DNA of 55,544 bases, taken from the NCBI GenBank assembly GCA_041493035.1, contig JBGPYB010000009.1:1-55544 (forward strand), in the 5' to 3' direction. This stretch comes from JBGPYB01 sp041493035 (GTDB taxonomy: Bacteria; Acidobacteriota; Vicinamibacteria; Fen-336). Position numbers and translations under genes: made by a program. The notes under the pieces were generated by a model. That model did not search any database. It was not told the DNA's origin and worked only from the letters and a program-made list of their open reading frames with translations. Every line of letters begins with the position of its first letter. The first letter of the stretch is position 1. Positions 1 through 7,626 of this stretch are shown here, piece by piece.

Positions 1-2100
1 CCGGGCGGCAGTTTCGCGGTGGATGTCGGCGTGGCGCTCGAATGCTTCGCGCAGGTGCACGTCGCCCGACACATGGGCCAGGATCCGGAGCTCGATCTGG
101 CTGTAGTCCGCGGAGAGCAGCACGTGGCCGGCCTCGGCGACGAAGGCCTGTCGAATGCGTCGCCCTTCGGCCGTGCGAATGGGGATGTTCTGAAGGTTGG
201 GATCGGACGACGAGATCCGCCCCGTCGCCGCGACCGTCTGGTGAAAAGACGCGTGGATGCGGCCCGTCTCAGGATGGATCAGCGCGGGCAGGGCGTCCAC
301 GTACGTCGACTTGAGCTTCTGGACGGAGCGGTAATCGAGGATCTTTCGTGGGAGGGGATGTTCGACGGCGAGATCCTCCAGGACCTCCTCGGCGGTAGAC
401 GCCGCCCGCGTTTTGGCCGTCTTTCGCCCTGCCCGAAGGCCCAACCGCTCGAAGAGAACCTCCCGAAGCTGGACCGGAGAGTTCACGTTGAACTCACCGC
501 GGGCCAGAGCATGGATCTCGCGGGTCAACACGGCGATCTGGCCCTCCATCTCCTGGCTCATCTCTGCCAGGAGCGAACGGTCCACGAGGACGCCGGTCTC
601 TTCCATTTCCGCGAGCACGCCGATCAGGGGAAGCTCCATGGTGCGGAAGACGCTCTCCAGCCCCTCCGACGCGAGGCGCTCCGCCATCGGTCCCGCGAGG
701 CGCAGAACGATCTCCGCCTCTTCGCACCCGGATCGGGCGGCCCCTTCGAACGATGCGTCGCCCTGCCCCGCGCCGTTCCGAGCCTCCCGTCGCTCCCCGA
801 GGTATTCGAAGGAGAGATCGGCGAGGTCGTAGCTTCGACGCCCAGGATTCACGAGGTAGGCCGCGATCAGCACATCGAAGCCCAGGCCAGCCAGACGGAT
901 GCCTTCGCGGCTCAGCAAGACGCGAGCCCGCTTGCCGTCGAGGGCGACTTTTGTCACGCCTGGGTCTTCGAGAAGGGGGCCCAGAAGCTCGAGGGATTGG
1001 CCCGGCGGCAGGGCGTCGGGCGCCTCGATGACCGAATGGCTCAAAGGGACGTAGGTGGCCTTCCCCGGAGCGGTCGCCAAAGCGATCCCGACCAGCCGCG
1101 CTCGCATCGGCTCCCGTCCTTCGGCTACCACCGCGAGCGCCAGTTGCCCCGCCTCCCGCGCCTCCGCGATCACCCTCCGAACCGCATCCTCGGAGGTCGC
1201 GACGTCACGATGGAGAGTGGTTGTGATCGCTGACGGCGCGTACTCCTTCACGAGATTCAGAAACTCGAGCTCGGTGAAGAGCGCGTGAGCCGCCGAACGG
1301 TCAGGATCCCGCCGTCTCAGAAGGTCGAGATCGAGAACGACAGGGACGTCGGTTCGGAGCGTCACGAGGCGTTTGGACAGGAGGGCCTCGTCTCGATGTT
1401 CCGTCAGCCCTTGACGGTACGCGGCCCGCTTGATCCGCGCCGTGTTCGCGAGAACCCCTTCCAGGGAGCCGAACTCCCGGATCAGATCCCTGGCGCCCTT
1501 GTCGCCGATTCCCGCTACGCCCGGGACGTTGTCCACGGCGTCGCCCGCGAGGGCCATGACGTCCACGACGCGATCGGGAGGAACGCCGAACTTCTCCTCG
1601 ACCTTCTTTCGGTCGTAAAGGGTCGTGCCGGATCCTTCCCGGCCGGGGTTCAAGACAAAGACGTCGTCGGACACGAGCTGGAGGAGGTCCTTATCGGCGG
1701 AGACCACCACAACGCGCATTCCCGCGAGGACGCCCTGGCAGGCCAGTGTCGCCAGAACGTCGTCGGCTTCGAACCCCGGGGCATCGATCATCGGAAGACG
1801 GAACACCTCACAGACGCGGCGCACGTACGGAAGCTGAACGGCCAGCTCGTCGTCCATCTTCGGGCGATGAGCTTTGTAGTCGGCAAATTCCTCATGGCGA
1901 AACGTCGGGCCCGGCAAGTCGAAGCTGATGCCGATCCATTCCGGCTTCTCGTCCTCGTACAGCTTGCGGAGCATGGTGGTGAAGCCGTAAGTGGCGTTCG
2001 TCGGGAGGCCGCGGCTCGTGGTCAGTCCCCGGATTGCGAAGTACGCGCGGTGAAACTGCGCGCTGCCGTCGATGAGATAGACCGTAGGGTCGCGAGCCAT
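1..2100 (-). CDS. polA: DNA polymerase I, N-terminal 700 residues (runs off the window)
   Basis: Replicative gap filling and excision repair. The frame is open from ATG at 2100 to the window edge with no stop, so the C-terminal third of the polymerase domain is missing here. The N-terminus (YLIDGSAQFHRAYFAIRG) is a 5' nuclease (FEN) domain with later GFEADDVLATLA and GDAVDNVPGVAGIGDKGA helix-hairpin-helix motifs. A central exonuclease-like domain follows, then the palm motif A DYSQIELR with its Asp near residue 665. At the exonuclease positions where E. coli has FDTETD the frame reads LAVVAEG, and the second-site Asp is Ala (LDGKRARVLL), so proofreading residues are lost, as in Taq and Bacillus-type enzymes. 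No Shine-Dalgarno is visible; a TAGAAT hexamer lies 8 bases upstream of the ATG. Confidence 0.97.
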   Translation of the reverse strand, partial: MARDPTVYLIDGSAQFHRAYFAIRGLTTSRGLPTNATYGFTTMLRKLYEDEKPEWIGISFDLPGPTFRHEEFADYKAHRPKMDDELAVQLPYVRRVCEVFRLPMIDAPGFEADDVLATLACQGVLAGMRVVVVSADKDLLQLVSDDVFVLNPGREGSGTTLYDRKKVEEKFGVPPDRVVDVMALAGDAVDNVPGVAGIGDKGARDLIREFGSLEGVLANTARIKRAAYRQGLTEHRDEALLSKRLVTLRTDVPVVLDLDLLRRRDPDRSAAHALFTELEFLNLVKEYAPSAITTTLHRDVATSEDAVRRVIAEAREAGQLALAVVAEGREPMRARLVGIALATAPGKATYVPLSHSVIEAPDALPPGQSLELLGPLLEDPGVTKVALDGKRARVLLSREGIRLAGLGFDVLIAAYLVNPGRRSYDLADLSFEYLGERREARNGAGQGDASFEGAARSGCEEAEIVLRLAGPMAERLASEGLESVFRTMELPLIGVLAEMEETGVLVDRSLLAEMSQEMEGQIAVLTREIHALARGEFNVNSPVQLREVLFERLGLRAGRKTAKTRAASTAEEVLEDLAVEHPLPRKILDYRSVQKLKSTYVDALPALIHPETGRIHASFHQTVAATGRISSSDPNLQNIPIRTAEGRRIRQAFVAEAGHVLLSADYSQIELRILAHVSGDVHLREAFERHADIHRETAAR

Positions 2101-2108
2101 AGCGGGGG

Positions 2109-2128
2109 ATTCTACCGCGCGCTAGAAT
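2109..2128. promoter_or_regulatory. Divergent pair of -10 elements for polA and the lipoprotein gene
   Basis: TAGAAT lies on the minus strand at 2114-2109, 8 bases before the polA ATG, and a second TAGAAT on the plus strand at 2123-2128, 9 bases before the GTG of the next gene. No convincing -35 or Shine-Dalgarno is seen for either. The spacing would put both transcription starts at or next to the start codons, implying leaderless mRNAs. This is inference from sequence only. Confidence 0.5.
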
Positions 2129-2137
2129 GCCCGTCCC

Positions 2138-2848
2138 GTGCTCTCGCGCCTCGCGACGGTCGTCCTCCTCGCGGCCTCCCTGCGGGGATGCGTCGCGTAC
2201 GAATACGAACACGAGTTCTGGCTGAAGGTGGACGGCTCCGGATCGGTGAACGTGACCGGCCGCCCGGAACTGTGGAGCGCGTTCAAGGGGCTCGGCGTTC
2301 GCCCGGACGCGCGCGACGATTCGATCCGCGCGGCGGCTCGCTCTCTCTTCGAGAGCTCCGGCCTGCGCGTGCGACGGGTCACTCTCACGACACGAAACGG
2401 ACAGCGTTACATGTTCGTCGCCGCTGATTTCACCGACGTGAACCGGCTCGGGGGCACGCCCGCCTTTCCGGATCTCCGCCTCGCCCTGAAACCGGAGGGG
2501 GACCGGCTCCTCCTCGACGGGACCTGGTCGCCGCCGGCGAAGACGCCTCCTGGTGACCTTCGACGAGACGGCCTGATGGCGGTGCGGTTCCACCTCCCGA
2601 GCCGCATCCACGCGCACACGAACGCGCCGCTGGGCGTCGAGCGGGGGAACATCCTGGGCTGGAGGCAAGGAGTCGGCCAGGCTCTGGACGGGCGCCCTCT
2701 CCAAATAGCCGCGACGCTCGACTCCCGCAGCATCCTTGGCTCGACCGTCGCCCTGTTCGCGACGGCCATCCTCGCGGCGCTGGCCTTGATCGCGGCCGCC
2801 CTTGCCCTCGTCGTGCGGCGCGGGCGGAGACGCAGCGCGCCGGGCTAG
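2138..2848 (+). CDS. Putative lipoprotein with C-terminal membrane anchor
   Basis: 236 residues, no family recognised. The GTG start at 2138 gives a short hydrophobic signal ending in SLRGC, a plausible lipobox with the modified Cys near residue 18. The body is mostly beta-like with the opening FWLKVDGSGSVNVTGRPELW, then a hydrophobic segment near the C-terminus (VALFATAILAALALIAAALALVV) and a basic tail (RRGRRRSAPG), so the chain probably spans the membrane once with a cytoplasmic C-terminus. It is transcribed divergently from polA. Its stop codon interlocks with the stop of the convergent arginase-family gene within a single CTAG at 2845-2848. Function unknown; the reading frame and start are fairly secure. 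Confidence 0.8.
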   Translation: MLSRLATVVLLAASLRGCVAYEYEHEFWLKVDGSGSVNVTGRPELWSAFKGLGVRPDARDDSIRAAARSLFESSGLRVRRVTLTTRNGQRYMFVAADFTDVNRLGGTPAFPDLRLALKPEGDRLLLDGTWSPPAKTPPGDLRRDGLMAVRFHLPSRIHAHTNAPLGVERGNILGWRQGVGQALDGRPLQIAATLDSRSILGSTVALFATAILAALALIAAALALVVRRGRRRSAPG

Positions 2849-3750
2849 AGTCTTCGGCGCCCTTTCGGGGCGATGGCCCGCGCCAGCAATTTCACCAGAC
2901 GTCGCGCGCACGCGCCGTCCGGATCGCGGTCGGGGACGAACTCCGTCACCTCCAGAGCGACGACTCGAGGCGACGCGAGGAGCGCCGTCAGGAGGTCCGA
3001 GGCTTGCTGCCACGTGAAGCCTTCTCCCGGCGTCATCGCAGACTTGGCCGGCATGGCCTCGGGGTCGATCGCATCCACGTCGAAGTGGACGACGATGGGG
3101 CCGGCGTCGTTGTTGATCGCGTCGAGTGCGAGAGCGGCCGTCGCGCGCATCCCCAGCGCCCGTGCTGCGGTGGCGGGCAAGGCAAGACCCAGGTTACCCA
3201 GGCGAGGGCGCTCTCCCGGGTCCAGCGCGCGGAACCCAACGAGGGCGACATGGTCGGGGTCCACGGCGGGCTGAATGCCGCCGGCCGCGGTCATCTCTTC
3301 CGGGCCGAGCCCGATGGCCATCGCCAAGGCCATCCCAGCGAGGCGCCCCGACGGGCTGGTCTCGGGTGTATTGAGATCGGCGTTGGCGTCGATGAACACG
3401 AGGCCGACGGGCGAGCCGAGCGCCGTGCGCGCACCCCCCACCGTTCCCACCACCATCGAACAGTCGCCTCCGATCACGAGGGCAAAGCCCTCGGCCATGG
3501 CTCGGGTCATCTCGTCGGCCGTCGCGCGAGCGGCGCACGCGGCGACCGCAACGTTGCGACAGCGAGGGTGCTCCGGATCGTCGCGGAATGGGAAGAGCGA
3601 AAGGTCCGAGAGATGGACGACGGTCGCATCTCTCCGCAGCGCCTCGAGGAGGCCGGCCTCGCGCAGGGCGAAGGCCCCACGTTCCATCCCCGGCGCGACG
3701 CCACCTGCCGCGCTCGGAACCCCGAAGACCGCGACCTTGCCGGAGGCCAT
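2845..3750 (-). CDS. Arginase/agmatinase-family protein with altered metal ligands
   Basis: 301 residues with the ureohydrolase fold signature: GGDCSM at about 94-99, DANADLNTPETSPSG starting at 121, and HFDVDAIDP at 222-230. In canonical arginases the dimanganese site is built from GGDHS, DxHxD and DxD. Here the first His is Cys (C97) and the second is Asn (N123), while D121, D125, D224 and D226 remain. The overall length and the conserved NTPETSPSG loop, which contacts the substrate in arginases, argue for a folded and probably binding-competent protein, but the metal centre must differ. GGDC variants exist in some arginase-family proteins as I recall; the Asn change is the rarer one. Hydrolysis of a guanidino substrate is possible but cannot be assumed. 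Start is ATG at 3750, overlapping the pepA promoter region. Confidence 0.88.
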   Translation of the reverse strand: MASGKVAVFGVPSAAGGVAPGMERGAFALREAGLLEALRRDATVVHLSDLSLFPFRDDPEHPRCRNVAVAACAARATADEMTRAMAEGFALVIGGDCSMVVGTVGGARTALGSPVGLVFIDANADLNTPETSPSGRLAGMALAMAIGLGPEEMTAAGGIQPAVDPDHVALVGFRALDPGERPRLGNLGLALPATAARALGMRATAALALDAINNDAGPIVVHFDVDAIDPEAMPAKSAMTPGEGFTWQQASDLLTALLASPRVVALEVTEFVPDRDPDGACARRLVKLLARAIAPKGRRRL

Positions 3751-3764
3751 GGGTGCAGTATAAT
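3737..3764 (+). promoter_or_regulatory. Sigma70-type promoter for pepA
   Basis: TTGCCG (3737-3742), 16-base spacer, perfect TATAAT (3759-3764), 12 bases before the pepA ATG. It overlaps the start codon of the divergent arginase-family gene. No Shine-Dalgarno precedes pepA. Confidence 0.65.
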
Positions 3765-3776
3765 CGGCCTCCGCTC

Positions 3777-5264
3777 ATGAACATCAAGCTGTCTTTTTCT
3801 CCGGTTTCCCAGAGCCCTGTCGATCTGCTCGTCGTGGTGCTCGACCCCGAGAAGACGCTCCATGTCATCGACGACAAGAGCGTCTCGGCCCACATCGCCA
3901 AGGCGACCGAGGGGTACCTGGCAAAGACCCAGAAACGCGACTACTTTGTGACTCTCGAGGACGGTGCCCCGGCGAGAGGCCTTCTGGTTCTCTGGAGCCC
4001 CACCCTCAAGAGCTGGAACCTCTGGGAAAACATCAAGACCTTCATGGCTCGCGGGCTGCGCCTCGGCCGCGACTACCGCTACACCCGCATCGGGTTCGTG
4101 CTCAACGGTCCCGATGCCGCGGCCCTCGTCGGTAAGGCTGTAGAGGGGGCCGTCCTCGGGGCGTATACCTTCGACCGGTACAAGCAGGAACGGGACGAGT
4201 TCCTGGCTCGAGAAGCCCAGGTCGTGATCGTCGCGCATCCCGATCACCAGGCCGACGCCGAAGCCCGGAAGGCGCGGTATGCCTGGGTCTCGGAGAACGT
4301 CAACAGGGCCCGAGATCTGATCAACGAGCCCGGGTCGGTTGCGACCCCTGAGTTCCTCGCGAACCAGGCCTCGGAGATCGCGAAGGAATTGGATCTCGAG
4401 GTCGAGATCCTCGATCCCTCCGGCCTGAAAGCCCGCGACTACAACGGCCTCCTCCGGGTCGGCCAGGGGAGCGTCCACCCCCCGCGCATGGCGATTCTGC
4501 GCCACATCCCCCGCACAGCCTCGAAGGAGACGATCGCTCTCGTCGGGAAAGGGATCACCTTCGATTCCGGGGGGATCAGCCTCAAGCCGGGCGATCACAT
4601 GTGGGAGATGAAGGGAGACATGGCCGGCGCCGCGGCGGTGCTCTGCACCCTGCGGGCCCTGGGCCGGCTCCGCCCCGACGTCAAGGTGGTGGGGATCCTC
4701 TGCTGCGCCGAGAACATGCCCGACGCCAACGCCCAGCGTCCCGGAGACATCTTCACCGCCAAGAACGGCAAGTCGATCATGGTCGACAATACGGACGCGG
4801 AAGGGCGCCTCGTCCTGACCGACGGCCTTGCCCGTGCGGGCGAAGAGGGAGCCACCCACATCGTCGACATCGCCACCCTCACCGGCGCCGTGGTCCGGGC
4901 TCTGGGTCCGAGCGTCGCCGGTGTCCTCGGCACCGACCCAGACCTCGTTCGGCGGGTCATTCGTTCGGGGGAGAATCATGGCGAAGCCTTCTGGGAGCTC
5001 CCCCTGGTCGAAGAATACCGGGACACCCTGAAGACGCCGTTCGCTGACCTCAACAACATCGCCGCGGGGGGCGTGGCGGGAGCCATCACGGCGGGGTTGT
5101 TCCTCAGGGAATTCGTCCCCGAGAAGGCCGCGTGGGCTCACCTGGACATCGCGGGGCCGATGTTTCGCGACAAGGACTGGAAATACTACGAGGCCGGCGC
5201 CATCGGATTCGGCGTGAAGACGATGGTGGACCTCTGCGAGCGCTTCCGTGATCCTGTCGCCTGA
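3777..5264 (+). CDS. pepA: Leucyl aminopeptidase (M17 family)
   Basis: 495 residues, typical for the family. M17 enzymes remove N-terminal residues from peptides in the cytoplasm with two metal ions in a hexamer. The catalytic domain contains VGKGITFDSGGISLKPG, with the metal-binding Lys and Asp, and the family signature NTDAEGRL near residue 340. The N-terminal half is the variable macro-like domain (MNIKLSFSPVSQSPVDLLVV onward). ATG at 3777 is chosen because upstream in-frame codons run across the promoter and the arginase start; it follows TATAAT by 12 bases. The 3' end overlaps the next gene by 17 bases, so the two are probably translated from one message. Confidence 0.96.
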   Translation: MNIKLSFSPVSQSPVDLLVVVLDPEKTLHVIDDKSVSAHIAKATEGYLAKTQKRDYFVTLEDGAPARGLLVLWSPTLKSWNLWENIKTFMARGLRLGRDYRYTRIGFVLNGPDAAALVGKAVEGAVLGAYTFDRYKQERDEFLAREAQVVIVAHPDHQADAEARKARYAWVSENVNRARDLINEPGSVATPEFLANQASEIAKELDLEVEILDPSGLKARDYNGLLRVGQGSVHPPRMAILRHIPRTASKETIALVGKGITFDSGGISLKPGDHMWEMKGDMAGAAAVLCTLRALGRLRPDVKVVGILCCAENMPDANAQRPGDIFTAKNGKSIMVDNTDAEGRLVLTDGLARAGEEGATHIVDIATLTGAVVRALGPSVAGVLGTDPDLVRRVIRSGENHGEAFWELPLVEEYRDTLKTPFADLNNIAAGGVAGAITAGLFLREFVPEKAAWAHLDIAGPMFRDKDWKYYEAGAIGFGVKTMVDLCERFRDPVA

Positions 5265-5703
5265 CCGGGTCAGCTTCGACAAGATCACCGATGTCGTCTA
5301 CCTGGGATCCCGCATCGCCTCGATCGACGACTACCGCCGGCTGAGGGCTGAGGGCGTCCGGGCTTGCGTCGACATGAAACAGGAAGGGGCCGACCCCTGG
5401 ACCTTCGAGGCCTTCCTGTGGCTACCAACCGTCGATCATGATGCGCCGAGCCCGGCCCATCTGCAGATGGGTATCTCGTTCCTCCGCCAGTGCGAGCGGG
5501 CGCGCCTCCCCGTTTTCGTCCATTGCATGGCCGGCGTTGGGCGGTCGTCCACCCTCGTTCTGGCCTACCTTCTCGCCGGGCCCTATCGTGAGTCGGAGAG
5601 CCGCGAGGCTCTGGGCTTCCTCTGTTCCCGCCGACCGCTCGTGAATCCGAACCCCGACCAAATCAAGGCCGCCGAGGACGCCGCCCGCAGCTACCAGGGG
5701 TAG
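5248..5703 (+). CDS. Dual-specificity/tyrosine phosphatase-like protein
   Basis: 151 residues. The Cys-dependent phosphatase P-loop HCMAGVGRSS (C-x5-R) is present near residue 92, preceded by a conserved-looking WLPTVDHDAPSP segment that is positioned like the general-acid loop. N-terminal FDKITDVVYLGSRIASIDDYRRL resembles the start of small dual-specificity phosphatase domains. It begins at GTG 5248 inside the end of pepA and is convergent with the ABC permease gene, with only 5 bases between stops. The substrate could be a phosphoprotein, a phospholipid or a small phosphate ester; the sequence does not decide. Confidence 0.88.
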   Translation: MILSPDRVSFDKITDVVYLGSRIASIDDYRRLRAEGVRACVDMKQEGADPWTFEAFLWLPTVDHDAPSPAHLQMGISFLRQCERARLPVFVHCMAGVGRSSTLVLAYLLAGPYRESESREALGFLCSRRPLVNPNPDQIKAAEDAARSYQG

Positions 5704-5708
5704 CGGTC

Positions 5709-6956
5709 TCAGTCGTGGCGGAGAGCCTCCATGGGCTCCAGATGCGCCGCCTGCCACGCGGGGTAGAAGCCGAAGCCGATCCCGACGCCCAGGGCCGTGA
5801 CCAACGCCAGCAGGAGCATCCAGGGCGAGAGCGCCGTCGGCCATCCCGCGAGCCCTTGGATCAACGTGGACCCACCGAGGCCTGCTACCATCCCGAGGAT
5901 GCCGCCCGTGGCCGTCAAGAGGGAGGATTCCACGAGGAACTGGGCGGCGATGTCGCGTCGCGTCGCCCCGAGCGCGCGCCGGACGCCAACCTCCCGGGTG
6001 CGCTCCGCCACGGTCGCCAGCATGATGTTCATGATGCCGATCCCCCCCACGAGAAGACTGATCGCGGCGATGGCCCCCGTCACCACGTTGAAGATGCGCT
6101 GAGTCCTTTCTTTCTGGCGGAGGATCTCCCGGGGGACGATGACGTCCACGGCGGCCCCGCTCGTACGCCCCACGACCCGCTTGGCCACCTCCGCGGCCTC
6201 GACCACGCTCTCGGATTCTCCGAGGCGAAGTACGACTTCGTCGACGCCGTCGGGCTGAGAGTCGCCGCCCCGGTCCAGCGTGGGCAGGGGAACGAGCACG
6301 GCCCGATTGATGTCCCGCGTCCGGATGGGACCACCCCTCCCTCGACCGCCGGCCCGCCCTTCCAGGACGCCCACGACTTCGTACCAGTCGCCTCCGAGCA
6401 GAAGCCGTTCGCCGCAGGGCTCGCTCAGGGGGAAGAGGGCTCGCGCGACGGAGGCGCCCAGGATCGCGACGCGCTTGCGTTCCTTGACGTCAAGGTCTGT
6501 GAGAAAGCGTCCCCTGGCCCTTCTCACCCGCGCCGCCCGTTCATACGAGGGAACTGTTCCCACGGCCGCGACGTCCATTTGCCTCTCCGACGCTCGGGCA
6601 ACGAGGGCAGCCTCCCGGAGGGCGGCCACGCTCAGCAGGTGAGGGACCACGGCGGCCAGCGCCTCCGCATCGCGCAAGGACAGGCCGGGTCCCGCTGACC
6701 CCGGCCGCGCCCTCACCGTGATGCTGTCGATCCCGAGGGCGCCGACCTGCTCGATGGCTTCGCGTCTGGCCCCTTCGCCCACGGAAGACATGGCCACGAC
6801 GGCTGCGACGCCGAAGACGACGCCCAGGATCGAGAGCGCCGAGCGGAGCTTGTGGACGAGAAGGCTGCGTCCAGCGAGGCGGACCAGGGGGCGAGGCGAC
6901 ACGCTAGGTCCGTGACTCCCGAGCGTCGTCGATCCGTCCGTCCCGGAGCCGGACAA
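5709..6956 (-). CDS. MacB-like ABC transporter permease (FtsX fold)
   Basis: 415 residues with the MacB topology: one membrane helix near the N-terminus (SALSILGVVFGVAAVVAMSSVGEGARREA), a large periplasmic domain (about 75-285), then three helices in the C-terminal third. IGIMNIMLATVAERTREVGVRRALGA is the characteristic stretch after the second helix, and the end, YPAWQAAHLEPMEALRHD, is the usual MacB/LolCE terminus. It carries no ATPase domain; that is the separate upstream gene, whose 3' end overlaps it by 53 bases. Last gene of the efflux operon. As a mechanotransmission-type transporter it would drive export through the adaptor and TolC rather than move substrate across the inner membrane. 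Confidence 0.95.
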   Translation of the reverse strand: MSGSGTDGSTTLGSHGPSVSPRPLVRLAGRSLLVHKLRSALSILGVVFGVAAVVAMSSVGEGARREAIEQVGALGIDSITVRARPGSAGPGLSLRDAEALAAVVPHLLSVAALREAALVARASERQMDVAAVGTVPSYERAARVRRARGRFLTDLDVKERKRVAILGASVARALFPLSEPCGERLLLGGDWYEVVGVLEGRAGGRGRGGPIRTRDINRAVLVPLPTLDRGGDSQPDGVDEVVLRLGESESVVEAAEVAKRVVGRTSGAAVDVIVPREILRQKERTQRIFNVVTGAIAAISLLVGGIGIMNIMLATVAERTREVGVRRALGATRRDIAAQFLVESSLLTATGGILGMVAGLGGSTLIQGLAGWPTALSPWMLLLALVTALGVGIGFGFYPAWQAAHLEPMEALRHD

Positions 6957-7626
6957 CCCTGCCCGCCCGCCGCGCGAGAGCCTCGTTGTGCGTTACCAGG
7001 ACGACAGTGCGGCCTTCCCTGTGGACGCTCTCCAGAAGGCTTGCCACCTCCTCCCCGGTGACGGAATCGAGGTTCCCGGTGGGCTCGTCGGCGAGCAGCA
7101 ACCGCGGCTCTGTGACGAGCGCCCGAGCCACGGCCGCGCGTTGCGCCTCCCCCCCCGACAACTCGGCGGGGCGATGGGATGCTCGATGGGAGAGGCCGAC
7201 CCGGTCCAGCGCCAGGAGTGCACGACGACGCCCCTCGGCCTCGCTGACGCCGGCGTAGAACAGGGGCGTCTCGACGTTCTCCGCCACGGTCAACTGCGGG
7301 ATCAAGTGAAACGCCTGAAAGACGAAGCCGATCCTGAGGTTGCGGATGCGCGAGAGCGCATCATCGTCCAGGGTGGAGACCAGGATCCCGTCGAGGCGAT
7401 ACTCGCCCCGCGTCGGCCGGTCCAGGCAGCCGAGCAGAGACAAGAGTGTCGACTTGCCTGAGCCGGAAGGTCCCATGATCGCAACAGCCTCGCCCTCGTC
7501 GACCGCCAGCGTGAGGCCCTCGAGAGCTGTCACCTCCCGCGACCCGCGCACGTACGTCTTGCCGACACCACGCAGGTCGACGACCACGGTCAGGGTCTTC
7601 CCGCCCGCCGCTCCCGCAACGACCAC
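6904..7626 (-). CDS. ABC transporter ATP-binding protein (MacB/LolD type)
   Basis: About 240 residues. Walker A GPSGSGKS, Q-loop region (FVFQAFHLIPQLTVAENVETPL), signature LSGGE, Walker B LLLADEPT followed by GNLD, and H-loop VLVTHNE are all intact, and the order and spacing fit the MacB/LolD/FtsE subgroup. It partners the permease gene that it overlaps. The ATG at 7626 lies 37 bases inside the preceding gene; a GTG about 13 codons further in (VVVDLRGVGKTYVRG) is an alternative start that would shorten the N-terminus. Confidence 0.95.
   Translation of the reverse strand: MVVAGAAGGKTLTVVVDLRGVGKTYVRGSREVTALEGLTLAVDEGEAVAIMGPSGSGKSTLLSLLGCLDRPTRGEYRLDGILVSTLDDDALSRIRNLRIGFVFQAFHLIPQLTVAENVETPLFYAGVSEAEGRRRALLALDRVGLSHRASHRPAELSGGEAQRAAVARALVTEPRLLLADEPTGNLDSVTGEEVASLLESVHREGRTVVLVTHNEALARRAGRVVRLRDGRIDDARESRT

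Noticed and set aside
3507..5288. 593-codon minus-strand open frame opposite pepA
   Set aside because: Composition typical of antisense frames in high-GC DNA and no domain; pepA on the plus strand is clear.
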